NCBI RefSeq assembly: GCF_000203915.1
Contig: NC_008391.1
Coordinates: 1,488,001-1,552,000, forward strand
Length of the DNA: 64,000 bases
Direction: 5' to 3'
Source of the DNA: Burkholderia ambifaria AMMD
GTDB lineage: Bacteria; Pseudomonadota; Gammaproteobacteria; Burkholderiales; Burkholderiaceae
Below the pieces are notes generated by a model. It made no database searches. It saw nothing but the letters and a program-made list of their open reading frames with translations, and was not told the DNA's origin. Below, one piece after another: positions 1-7,894 of the stretch. How positions within the stretch are numbered: the first letter of the stretch is position 1; every line of letters begins with the position of its first letter. The position numbers and the translations under genes were made by a program.

Positions 1-15
1 TGGAGATTGGCCTCG

Positions 16-936
16 ATGAAACTCGCCCTGCCCGCCCGGATCCTGGGCCTCGCACTCGCCGCCGCCGTCGCGCCCGGTGCGCGTGCCGACACGCCCGTCG
101 TGGTGTCGTCGAAGATCGATACCGAAGGCAACCTGCTCGGCAACGTCATCGCGCAGGTGCTGAAGGCCCACGGCATCCCCGTCACCGAAAAGATCGCACT
201 CGGCACGACGCCGATCGTACGCAAGGCGCTGACCAGCGGCGAGATCGACATCTACCCCGAATACACGGGCAACGCCGCGTTCTTCTTCAACAAGGCCGAC
301 GATCCCGCGTGGAAGAACGCAAGCCAGGGCTACGACACCGCGAAGAAGCTCGACTACGCGGCGAACCATCTCGTCTGGCTCACGCCGGCGCCCGCGAACA
401 ATACGTGGGGCGTCGCCGTGCTCGCGCCCGTCGCGCAATCGCAGCACCTGAAGACCCTCTCCGATTTCGGCAAGTGGACCGTGGGCGGCGGCAAGGTGAA
501 GCTTGCCGCGTCGGCCGAGTTCGTGAACAGCCCATCCGCGCTGCCGTCGTTCGAGAAGGCATACGGCTTCAAGCTGAAACCCGACCAGCTCGTCGTGCTG
601 TCCGGCGGCGACACCGCCGCGACGATCAAGGCCGCCGCAAACCAGACCGACGGCGTGAACGCCGCGATGGTGTACGGCACCGATGGCGGCATCGCCTCGA
701 GCGGCCTCGTCGTGCTCGACGACGACAAGCACGTGCAGCCCGTCTATGCGCCGGCACCCGTGATTCGCGAAGCCGCGCTGAAGGCGCATCCGCAGATCGC
801 CGACTACCTGAAGCCCGTGTTCTCGAGCCTCGACCTGAAGACGCTGCAAGCACTGAATGCACGCATCCAGATCAATGGCGAACCGGCGGCCGGCGTGGCC
901 AAGAGCTATCTGAAATCGAAGGGCTTCGTCAAGTGA
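16..936 (+). CDS. osmF: OsmF/YehZ-type osmolyte ABC transporter substrate-binding protein
   Basis: Periplasmic binding protein of the OpuAC/OsmF family, 306 residues, expected to capture glycine betaine, choline or a related osmolyte for the permeases encoded next. The ATG at 16 has GGAG 10 bases upstream; an in-frame TTG at 7 is less likely. Residues 1-24 form a signal peptide with a hydrophobic core and an ARA cleavage site. The mature protein begins with a typical pattern (VVVSSKIDTEGNLLGNV), and the IDIYPEYTGNAAFFF stretch is characteristic of this family. The gene overlaps the following permease by four bases (GTGA), so the four genes form one operon. The family is clear; the ligand is inferred. 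Confidence 0.88.
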   Translation: MKLALPARILGLALAAAVAPGARADTPVVVSSKIDTEGNLLGNVIAQVLKAHGIPVTEKIALGTTPIVRKALTSGEIDIYPEYTGNAAFFFNKADDPAWKNASQGYDTAKKLDYAANHLVWLTPAPANNTWGVAVLAPVAQSQHLKTLSDFGKWTVGGGKVKLAASAEFVNSPSALPSFEKAYGFKLKPDQLVVLSGGDTAATIKAAANQTDGVNAAMVYGTDGGIASSGLVVLDDDKHVQPVYAPAPVIREAALKAHPQIADYLKPVFSSLDLKTLQALNARIQINGEPAAGVAKSYLKSKGFVK

Positions 937-2111
937 CGGATCGCGCCGTGGCGTCCGCGCGGCGCATCACGCTCGACAAGGTCGGCATTCTGATCGGTGT
1001 CCTGACGATCGTCGCGGTGGTCGGCATGCCGTTCATGGTACTGCGGCCGAACCGCATCGCGGCCGGCACGGGGCTGTCGGTATTCGCCGCGCTGCCGGCC
1101 GCGCAGGGCGCCGCGCTCGCTGCACTGTGGATCGTCGGCGCGCTGTGGGCGATGACGGCGAGCCGTCCCGGATGGCGGCTCGCGGCCGGCTCCACGTGGC
1201 TCGCGACGCTCGCGTATGCGGTCGGCGCGGCCGCGGCGCACGTCGTCGCGCCCGACGACATGCTCGCGCGCGTGTCGCCCGCGGCAGGCGTCTGGCTGCT
1301 GCTGTTCGCGTGGGCCGTGCTCGTCGCGGACGCGCTCGCGCGGCTCGCCTTCGGCCCGTGGCGGCGCCTCGTCGCGCTCGCCGTCGTAATCGCGGCGATA
1401 TCGGTGCCGCTCGCGAGCGGCTGGTGGGACGGCCTTTCCGTGATGCGCGAATATGCGGTGCGCACCGACGACTTCTGGCGCGAGGCCATCCGGCACGTGT
1501 CGCTCGCGGGCGGCTCGGTCGCGGCCGCGCTCGTCGCGGGCGTGCCGCTCGGCATCGCGTGCGCGCGGATCGCACCGGTACGCACCGTCGTGATGCCGGT
1601 GCTCAATATCGTGCAGACGATCCCGAGCATCGCGATGTACGGGCTGATGATGGCGCCGCTCGGCCTGCTCGCCGCGCACGTGCCGCTCGCGGCCGCGCTC
1701 GGCATCCGCGGGATCGGCGTCGCGCCGGCCGTGCTCGCGCTGTTTCTCTACTCGTTGCTGCCGATCGCATCGAGCGTCGTGGTCGGACTCGAGCAGGTGC
1801 CGCCGCATGTGACCGAAGCGGCACGCGCGATGGGCATGACGCGCGTGCAGCGGCTGCTCGGTGTCGACCTCGTGCTCGCGCTGCCGGTGATCCTGAGCGG
1901 CGTGCGCATCGTGCTGGTGCAGAACATCGGGCTGACCGCGGTCGCCGCATTGATTGGCGGCGGCGGATTCGGCACCTTCATCTTCCAAGGGATCGGACAA
2001 TCGGCCGCCGATCTCGTGCTGCTCGGCGCGATCCCGACGATCGCACTCGCGCTGGCAGCCGCCGTCGTGTTCGAAGCCGCGACCACGCTCGCGAAGGGAC
2101 GTACTGCATGA
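933..2111 (+). CDS. yehY: YehY-type osmolyte ABC transporter permease (long form)
   Basis: Integral membrane permease of about 392 residues, close to the length of Escherichia coli YehY. The first part (about residues 15-150) carries several hydrophobic segments. The second part is a BPD-type permease domain with the EAA-like loop around EAARAMGMTRVQRLLGVDL. The start chosen is a GTG at 933 that overlaps the substrate-binding protein stop; the frame stays open further upstream, but that part is the shadow of the preceding gene. It overlaps the ATPase start by four bases (ATGA). It should pair with the short permease at 3043. Confidence 0.85.
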   Translation: MTDRAVASARRITLDKVGILIGVLTIVAVVGMPFMVLRPNRIAAGTGLSVFAALPAAQGAALAALWIVGALWAMTASRPGWRLAAGSTWLATLAYAVGAAAAHVVAPDDMLARVSPAAGVWLLLFAWAVLVADALARLAFGPWRRLVALAVVIAAISVPLASGWWDGLSVMREYAVRTDDFWREAIRHVSLAGGSVAAALVAGVPLGIACARIAPVRTVVMPVLNIVQTIPSIAMYGLMMAPLGLLAAHVPLAAALGIRGIGVAPAVLALFLYSLLPIASSVVVGLEQVPPHVTEAARAMGMTRVQRLLGVDLVLALPVILSGVRIVLVQNIGLTAVAALIGGGGFGTFIFQGIGQSAADLVLLGAIPTIALALAAAVVFEAATTLAKGRTA

Positions 2112-3046
2112 TCGAGATCGAACGCCTCGGCAAACGCTTTGGCGACATCACCGCCGTCGACGACGTGTCGCTGACGATGAAGCAAGGCACGATCACCGCG
2201 CTCGTCGGCGCATCGGGCAGCGGCAAGTCGACGCTGCTGCGGATGATCAACCGGCTGATCGCGCCGACCAGCGGCACGATCCGCATCGACGGCGTCGACA
2301 CCGCGAGCGTTCCGCCCGAGCAGCTGCGGCGGCGCATCGGCTACGTGATCCAGGGGCACGGCCTGTTCCCGCACTGGAGCGTCGCGCGCAATATCGCGAC
2401 CGTGCCGCGCCTGCTCGGCTGGCCGGCCGCGCGCATCGACGCGCGCGTGCGCGAACTGCTCGAACTGTTTCACCTCGCGCCGTCCGAATTCGCGGACAAG
2501 CTGCCGCATGAACTGTCGGGCGGCCAGCAGCAGCGTGTCGGCGTCGCGCGCGCGCTCGCGGCCGAGCCCGCGATGCTGCTGATGGACGAGCCGTTCGGCG
2601 CGCTCGATCCGATCATCCGCAACAAGGCGCAGGACGACCTGTACGCGCTGCAGCGCCGCCTCGGCATCACGGTCGTGATCGTCACGCACGATATCGAGGA
2701 AGCGCTGAAGCTCGGCGACACGATCGCGGTGATGGACGGCGGCCGGCTGCTGCAGGTCGCGTCGCCGGCCGAGATTCTCGGCAAACCGGCGGCGGGCGTG
2801 GTCGAACAGCTCGTCGCGGGCGTCGACCGGCCGCTGCGCCTGCTCGCGCTGACGCCGATCGATGCGGTGGCCGAATCCGGTCACGCCGACGGCGAACCGA
2901 TCGCCGCGACGCGCACGCTGCGCGATGCGGTGTCCGAGCTGCTGTGGCGCGGCGTCGACGCATTGCCGGTCGACGACGGCAACGGGCGCGATGCGCGACG
3001 CATCACGCTCGGCGCGATCCGCGCGCACGCGAGGAAGCCCGCATGA
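2108..3046 (+). CDS. yehX: YehX-type osmolyte ABC transporter ATP-binding protein
   Basis: ATPase subunit of 312 residues that energises osmolyte import. The Walker A motif GASGSGKST lies at about residues 34-42, the signature LSGGQQQRV at about 136-144, and Walker B LLMDEP at about 157-162, followed by the switch histidine in VIVTHDIEEAL. A C-terminal extension after about residue 235 looks like a reduced CBS-like regulatory segment, as in osmoregulated OpuA/ProV ATPases. ATG overlaps the upstream stop and the stop overlaps the next start, so translation is probably coupled across the operon. Confidence 0.88.
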   Translation: MIEIERLGKRFGDITAVDDVSLTMKQGTITALVGASGSGKSTLLRMINRLIAPTSGTIRIDGVDTASVPPEQLRRRIGYVIQGHGLFPHWSVARNIATVPRLLGWPAARIDARVRELLELFHLAPSEFADKLPHELSGGQQQRVGVARALAAEPAMLLMDEPFGALDPIIRNKAQDDLYALQRRLGITVVIVTHDIEEALKLGDTIAVMDGGRLLQVASPAEILGKPAAGVVEQLVAGVDRPLRLLALTPIDAVAESGHADGEPIAATRTLRDAVSELLWRGVDALPVDDGNGRDARRITLGAIRAHARKPA

Positions 3047-3810
3047 CGCCGCGGCCCGCGCGTTCACCCGTGCCGCGGCGGCTGCCCGCGTACGTCGCGC
3101 GCGCGGCCGCGCTCGCGCTGTTGCTCGTGCTGCTGTTGCGTCCCGCGTGGCTGCAGGGCGTGTTCGCGCCGTTCGCGGACAACGGCGCGCCGGTCATCTA
3201 CGATCGCGCGAGCCTGCTCGACCTCACGCTCGCGCACCTCGGCACCGTCGCGCTGTCGAGCCTGATCGGCATGCTGATCGCGGTCGCGGCCGGCATCGCG
3301 GTCACGCGGCCCGCCGGCGCGGATTTCCTGCCGGTCGCGCGCAGCGTCGTCGACATCGGCCAGACCTTTCCGCCGGTCGCCGTGCTCGCGCTCGCGGTGC
3401 CAGCCGTCGGCTTCGGGTTGAAACCCGTGCTGATCGCGCTCGTTCTGTACGGGCTCCTGCCGATTTTCGAGAGCACGATCGCGGGGCTCGAGGACGTGCC
3501 GCGCGACGTCGTCGACGCCGCGCGCGGGATGGGGATGAGCGGCTGGCAACAACTGGTGTCGGTCGAGCTGCCGCTCGCGTTTCCGGTGATCGTGAACGGC
3601 ATCCGGCTCGCGGTCGTGATCAATCTCGGGACCGCGACGATCGGGTCGACGGTGGCCGCGCGCGGGCTCGGCGACGTCATCATCGCGGGCCTGCAGACCT
3701 CGAACACGGCGTTCGTGCTGCAGGGCGGCGTGATCGTCGGGCTGCTCGCCGTGCTGGTCAGCGATGCGATCGGCGCGCTGGCACGGGTGGCGAGTGCGCG
3801 GCGGCCGTAG
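3043..3810 (+). CDS. yehW: YehW-type osmolyte ABC transporter permease (short form)
   Basis: Second permease of the importer, 255 residues, matching the short YehW class. It has an N-terminal membrane segment (AALALLLVLLLRPAW) and a BPD permease domain whose EAA loop is visible in DAARGMGMSGWQQLVSVELP. The gene starts with ATG overlapping the ATPase stop. Order binding protein, long permease, ATPase, short permease is that of the osmF-yehYXW system. In enterobacteria this system has low affinity and depends on the general stress sigma factor; nothing in the visible sequence shows how it is controlled here, because the operon promoter lies before the window. Confidence 0.86.
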   Translation: MTPRPARSPVPRRLPAYVARAAALALLLVLLLRPAWLQGVFAPFADNGAPVIYDRASLLDLTLAHLGTVALSSLIGMLIAVAAGIAVTRPAGADFLPVARSVVDIGQTFPPVAVLALAVPAVGFGLKPVLIALVLYGLLPIFESTIAGLEDVPRDVVDAARGMGMSGWQQLVSVELPLAFPVIVNGIRLAVVINLGTATIGSTVAARGLGDVIIAGLQTSNTAFVLQGGVIVGLLAVLVSDAIGALARVASARRP

Positions 3811-4029
3811 CAAGCGCCTGGCGTCGCGGCGCTGCCCGCGAAAAAGACGGCGCGACAAAAAATCGGGGCGGGCTTGATCCGGACTCCGATGCGTGTTCGT
3901 GCAACGATCCCGTCTGCGCACGGCGCGCGTCGATACAAGCCTACAGCATGCTTTCATTCGAGCCCGTGCTCGAACGCGTCAGACGATTGGCCGATATACT
4001 ATGCGCCTCCCATTTCCCCGCACTACACC

Positions 4030-4704
4030 ATGCGACGACGGTTTTTCTGGCTGATCGTGCTTTCGCTCGGCATTGCGCAACAGGCTTCGGCGCAGCAGGC
4101 GCCCGCGCTGCCTGCGTCCGTGCCCGAAGCGGCCGCATCCGCGCCGGCCGCGGCATCTGCGCCGCTCGCCAACGCCAACGATCAGCCGAACGAAGCAAAC
4201 CGCCGCATCACCTCGTACCTGACGAAGAAATTCGGTCTCGCGAAGGAGCGCGCCGCGCGGCTCGCCGATATCGTGAGCGTCACTGCGACGAAATATTCGC
4301 TGCCTCCCGCACTCGTTTACGCGATTATCTCGATCGAATCGCGCTTCCAGGAAAAGGCACGCGGCCAGCATGGCGCGACCGGGCTGATGCAGGTCGTGCC
4401 GGCCGCTCACCGCGGCCTGCTGCGCAACGTGAAGGATCTGACCGAGCCGAATGCGAACGTCGAGGCCGGCTCCAAGATCCTGTCGGGCTATGTGCGGGCG
4501 GCCGGCGGCAACGTGCAGGCCGGGCTCAAGAGCTACGGCGGATCGAATGCGTATGCGGCGAAGGTGATGCAGCGGGTCGACGCGTTCAGGTTCGTGCTCG
4601 AACCTGAAGACGATGCGAAAGCCGCGAGCGACGGCAACGCGCACATGGTGCCGGTCAGCGATCCGTCGACGGCGGCGCCGGCCGCAAGTCGCGGCGCGAA
4701 GTAA
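4030..4704 (+). CDS. Secreted lytic transglycosylase (SLT/LtgA-type domain)
   Basis: Protein of 224 residues with a signal peptide (MRRRFFWLIVLSLGIAQQAS, cleavage near residue 21) followed by an Ala/Pro-rich linker to about residue 55. The catalytic domain has the diagnostic ISIESRF segment with probable catalytic Glu103, GATGLMQV at 115-122, and the AGLKSYGGSNAY motif near the end. The family cleaves peptidoglycan glycan strands with formation of anhydromuramic acid in the periplasm. The gene stands alone, 219 bases after the importer operon, and converges on hipA. Short SLT proteins of this kind are often accessory enzymes for envelope machines; no such machine is adjacent. Confidence 0.86.
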   Translation: MRRRFFWLIVLSLGIAQQASAQQAPALPASVPEAAASAPAAASAPLANANDQPNEANRRITSYLTKKFGLAKERAARLADIVSVTATKYSLPPALVYAIISIESRFQEKARGQHGATGLMQVVPAAHRGLLRNVKDLTEPNANVEAGSKILSGYVRAAGGNVQAGLKSYGGSNAYAAKVMQRVDAFRFVLEPEDDAKAASDGNAHMVPVSDPSTAAPAASRGAK

Positions 4705-4778
4705 GCACGCCGCACGGCACGCGCGTTCGTTCGTGCCTATCGTGACGCGTCAGAACGCATGACGGCATCCATCGCCCG

Positions 4779-4832
4779 TCACGCTCGCGCGAAATGCGTG
4801 CGCAGAAACTCGATGAAGACCTGCGTCTTTAA
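4779..4832 (-). pseudogene. Remnant of a LysR-family regulator C-terminus
   Basis: A minus-strand stretch of 17 codons reads KTQVFIEFLRTHFARA and then stop. This matches the common last residues of LysR regulators (a K-x-R-V-F-I-D-F-L type ending). Upstream on the same strand the frame is immediately lost and no LysR effector domain is seen before hipA. The simplest reading is that a LysR gene was truncated when the hipBA segment arrived or when DNA was deleted. The match is short, so this is an inference from pattern, not a firm homology. Confidence 0.45.
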
Positions 4833-4899
4833 TCGTCCTTAGGCGAGCAACGCCCCACGCACGATCGGGTCGCGGCAATTGCAGCCCAACCGCGCGAGC

Positions 4900-6252
4900 T
4901 CAGAGCAGTTCCACGTTGACCTTGGGCACCATGGGTGCAATGCGAAGCACCCGATCGGCCTGATCCCGAACGTACTCCGAAATACGGCGCACCCATGCCT
5001 GCTCGTCGCCCGCATAGATGTCCGATTGCGCCAGCTCGGAAGCCAGCTTCGCAGCCAGGGTTGCCATCCGCGTCATTTCGCGTGCAACGAGTGCCGGCCG
5101 GATCTGCGCACGATGTGCGAAGTCTGCGAGCGCGAAAGCGGTCAGCTCCTCGGTACGGAACACGTCTCCGTACGCCATCGCCATGTCTTGTACATAGGCG
5201 TCTCCGTACACGTTCACGCAGACCAGATCGTACAGCGGCGCCGGATCGAGCCCGCCGCTGCTGACGAAAAACGAAATGTTCTTGCCATGCGCGTCGCTGT
5301 TGCCGATCAGCAGTTGCAACAATGCCCAGCGCAGCATGGCCGAACGCGCGGCGGCCGGCGTCTCGAGCGACGGCGTCAACGAGAACAGTCGCTCGAAGCT
5401 CACGCCTTCACGGATATTGCGTACGTCCTCGTTGTTACCGAGATTGCGCTCGTACTTGAGCGTCGCCGGTAAATCGAGGGCCTGGCACCCATCGATGATA
5501 TGAAGTCGCCGCACCGCGCTCACGCGGTGCGGATCGGCCGGGTCGGTCGTCACGATCCGGTCGAATCGTTCGATCAGCAGAATCGGTTCGGGGATGCGCC
5601 GAATCTCGACATGCGCGACCGGCAGGCCCATGCGAGCCGCCAGCGTCATGCAGAAATGCTCGTTGGCGACCATGAACGGCGCATTCGGGCTACGCGACTC
5701 GGGCTTGAGAATATGCGAGCTGCTGAGCGCGCCATCGACGAGCGAGAACTGCTCGCCCTCGACGAGCACCTGCAGTTTGTCCTGATGACCGGCGATCGAC
5801 AGGCGCACCTGATCGTCCCAGACGGCAAACGGGATCGCATCGCGCTTGCGGATACGATCGGTCAGCTCTTCCACCGAAATCGGCCGACGCACAGGTTCGG
5901 GGCTTTCGGGCGCCCGCGCGGCCGAATCGTCGTCAGGAATGAAGCTCAACGCGCCGACCGGCTCCTTGCCGAGCATCCGGATCAGGCCGAAGACATTGTC
6001 CTTCGATATCTGATACATCGATGCGGCCACGTCGAGCGCGCGGCCCTCGGGCAGCAAGTTGCCTACGAAACGCTGGACCGCGCCCGCCGGCGGCTTGCCG
6101 CCATCGAGCGGAATGCACGGCGATAACGCGAACGCATCGCCACGCGCGAGCCACGCCGGGTCGTACGAAAAGCCGTAATCGTCGCGACCGGCGTCGTAGG
6201 TCAGTTGCCCGACGGGCGAGCCGTCGGTCGACACGCGCAGGCGATGGACCAT
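4900..6252 (-). CDS. hipA: HipA-family Ser/Thr kinase toxin
   Basis: Toxin kinase of 450 residues, the usual length of HipA. The N-terminal subdomain (about 1-100) matches the family couple_hipA region, and the core has SIAGHQDKLQVL (about 152-163) and HILKPE (180-185). The catalytic loop GNSDAHGKN puts the presumed catalytic Asp at residue 320, and a metal-binding YDLVC follows at 341-345. E. coli HipA phosphorylates glutamyl-tRNA synthetase and causes growth arrest; the target here is not known. The start overlaps the antitoxin stop by one base (TAATG), so the two are coupled. It converges on the lytic transglycosylase gene. Confidence 0.9.
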   Translation of the reverse strand: MVHRLRVSTDGSPVGQLTYDAGRDDYGFSYDPAWLARGDAFALSPCIPLDGGKPPAGAVQRFVGNLLPEGRALDVAASMYQISKDNVFGLIRMLGKEPVGALSFIPDDDSAARAPESPEPVRRPISVEELTDRIRKRDAIPFAVWDDQVRLSIAGHQDKLQVLVEGEQFSLVDGALSSSHILKPESRSPNAPFMVANEHFCMTLAARMGLPVAHVEIRRIPEPILLIERFDRIVTTDPADPHRVSAVRRLHIIDGCQALDLPATLKYERNLGNNEDVRNIREGVSFERLFSLTPSLETPAAARSAMLRWALLQLLIGNSDAHGKNISFFVSSGGLDPAPLYDLVCVNVYGDAYVQDMAMAYGDVFRTEELTAFALADFAHRAQIRPALVAREMTRMATLAAKLASELAQSDIYAGDEQAWVRRISEYVRDQADRVLRIAPMVPKVNVELL

Positions 6253-6578
6253 TACGCGCCCTCGTGCGAATCAGTTGACGCGGCACGCTTCTGCATATGC
6301 TCGCGCACTGCGTTGCGCGCCGCCGGTACGTCGCGTTTCGGCACGACGAGCAGATTGAGGCCGAGGCCATCCAGTACCTTGAACAGCTTGTCGACACTCA
6401 CGGCGCGGCCGTTCTCGAGCCGCGACAGCACGTCCTTGGAGACGCCGAGCATGTCGGCCGCATCATCGATCCGCATCTGGCTCTGCGCGCGTCGGTTGCG
6501 CACGAGCGCCCCCAGCGCTGCGAGATCCAGCGCGAGCGGGTCGGGGGCCGCGATCGGTCGCGGTAAGGTACGCGCCAT
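6252..6578 (-). CDS. hipB: HipB-like antitoxin, XRE-family DNA-binding protein
   Basis: Antitoxin of 108 residues with a helix-turn-helix at about residues 33-65 (MRIDDAADMLGVSKDVLSRL, then ENGRAVSVDKLFKVL), typical of HipB/XRE repressors. The C-terminal tail KRAASTDSHEGA may be flexible, as in other HipB proteins. It should bind HipA and repress the operon through the repeats at 6581-6745. The start at 6578 is only two bases from the nearest operator; a GGAA at 6581-6584 (minus strand) is the only ribosome-binding candidate, and it lies inside that operator. A start further inside the protein is possible. Confidence 0.85.
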   Translation of the reverse strand: MARTLPRPIAAPDPLALDLAALGALVRNRRAQSQMRIDDAADMLGVSKDVLSRLENGRAVSVDKLFKVLDGLGLNLLVVPKRDVPAARNAVREHMQKRAASTDSHEGA

Positions 6579-6580
6579 AA

Positions 6581-6745
6581 TTCCGGGATTTCAGGAACAA
6601 AGCGCTGGCGCCCCGTGCCCGATCACATAGTTACTAGAATATCGGAATTATAGTCGACCATAGGCCGAAAGCCCAATTATTCCGATATTTCAGGAACAAT
6701 GCCGCACACACCGGCTCATCACCCTTTGTTCCGATATTTCAGGAA
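6581..6745. promoter_or_regulatory. Four operator-like repeats upstream of hipBA
   Basis: Three near-identical 17-base elements, TTCCGATATTTCAGGAA, occur at 6581-6597 (with GG for AT in the middle), 6680-6696 and 6729-6745. A fourth, degenerate and in opposite orientation, is at 6631-6647. Each is a gapped inverted repeat, TTCC-N9-GGAA. Centres are at 6589, 6639, 6688 and 6737, so spacings are 50, 49 and 49 bases. E. coli HipB sites have the related form TATCC-N8-GGATA, so these are most likely HipB operators that control hipBA. Binding has not been shown. Confidence 0.65.
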
Positions 6746-6821
6746 TTAAAACGAGCGCGGCGACGCTTCCGCGCCGCCGCCCGAGCTGCGACCGAATCGC
6801 CCGCGACCGGGCATCACCCGC

Positions 6822-7268
6822 TCACAACTGCCCCGCCGCCCCCGTCCACCGCAGGTAATCCCCGCGCGTCCAGTCGAGCGACACGCCGACGCGCTTCGTC
6901 CCCGGCCGGATCTTCGGCTTGTACATCGACAGCGTCAGCGACTCCAGCGCGGGCCATTCGCGAAACGACAGCACCGCGAGATCGGCGACGAGCGTCTCGA
7001 GCAGCCGCGTATGCGGCTTGTGCGACAGGAACGAGGCGACACGCGCGCAGTAGCCGTCGTAGTCGATCCACTCGCCCTGCTCGCTCGGCTCGCAGCGATA
7101 CCCGAGCCGTGCATCGATCACGATCGGCTGCGGCGCCTCGTGCTCGTGCGCGTGGATGCCGATGCGCGCGGGCACCTTCAGTTCGTCGACGAACACGCTC
7201 CACCCGCGCCCGCGCCCGCGCAGGCGCGGCGCGTCGATCGCCACGAACGGTTCGTCGAACGGCTTCAT
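6822..7268 (-). CDS. folB: Dihydroneopterin aldolase-like protein in the sarcosine oxidase operon
   Basis: Protein of 148 residues from the FolB/dihydroneopterin aldolase-epimerase fold. Family features include VPARIGIHAHEHEAPQPIVI at about 32-51, a Tyr-rich middle, HTRLLETLVADLA, and the ending YKPKIRPGTKRVGVSLDW. An N-terminal extension of about 25 residues precedes the domain. ATG at 7268 overlaps the soxG stop by four bases. FolB proteins act in tetrahydrofolate synthesis; sarcosine oxidase transfers its one-carbon unit to tetrahydrofolate, so an operon-borne FolB paralogue may support the cofactor supply. Whether it is an active aldolase is not known. Confidence 0.78.
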   Translation of the reverse strand: MKPFDEPFVAIDAPRLRGRGRGWSVFVDELKVPARIGIHAHEHEAPQPIVIDARLGYRCEPSEQGEWIDYDGYCARVASFLSHKPHTRLLETLVADLAVLSFREWPALESLTLSMYKPKIRPGTKRVGVSLDWTRGDYLRWTGAAGQL

Positions 7269-7894
7269 GATGCGAGCGGCGCCGCGGCGTCGAGCATGAT
7301 GCGCACGAAATAGTCGGCGAAGCTGCGACGCAGGACGATCTCGAACGTATCGTCGCCGGTCGGGATCAGCGTGATCGGCGACTTGAAGTAGTGCGATTGC
7401 GCGCACTGGCCCGGCTTGAGCACGCGCGGATGCAGATCGAGCGGACAGCCGCGCGCGATCACGTCGCGCACGCGTTCGCCGCTGACCTCGACGACCGTGT
7501 AGCCGCTGCCGACGTCGACGGCCGCCGCATACGAACCCTGCACGGCCTCCGCGAGCTGCGCCTCGAGCACGCCCGCCTGGACGGGCCCGTTCGAGCGCAC
7601 GAGCCACTCGTCGGGACCGAGCCAGAGCACGTCGTACTCGACGGCACGCGCCACCGTGTTCGGCGCCGACGGCGGCCGGCAACCGACCACGCGCTCGAAC
7701 GCGCTGACGAATGCCGGGTCGCTCAGCTCGCCGCGCACGTTCACGAGATCGAGGAACGGCCGCTCGCGCAGCGTGAACTTCTTCGATGCGCGCGCCTGAT
7801 GCGGCTTCAGCACATCGGCCGAGCCGACGAGCGGCGATTCAAGCGTCACGCCCGCGCCTGCCACCGGCGTCTGATTTCTCGTTTCATTCCACAT
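7265..7894 (-). CDS. soxG: Sarcosine oxidase gamma subunit
   Basis: Gamma subunit of heterotetrameric sarcosine oxidase, 209 residues, the usual size. It is related to GcvT-type folate-binding domains; LWLGPDEWLV and the ending FEIVLRRSFADYFVRIML are typical of SoxG. The subunit is needed for assembly of the alpha-beta-gamma-delta enzyme, which oxidises sarcosine to glycine and delivers formaldehyde to tetrahydrofolate with hydrogen peroxide as by-product. Its start overlaps the end of soxA by 11 bases and its stop overlaps the folB-like start, so it is read from the same message. Confidence 0.9.
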   Translation of the reverse strand: MWNETRNQTPVAGAGVTLESPLVGSADVLKPHQARASKKFTLRERPFLDLVNVRGELSDPAFVSAFERVVGCRPPSAPNTVARAVEYDVLWLGPDEWLVRSNGPVQAGVLEAQLAEAVQGSYAAAVDVGSGYTVVEVSGERVRDVIARGCPLDLHPRVLKPGQCAQSHYFKSPITLIPTGDDTFEIVLRRSFADYFVRIMLDAAAPLAS

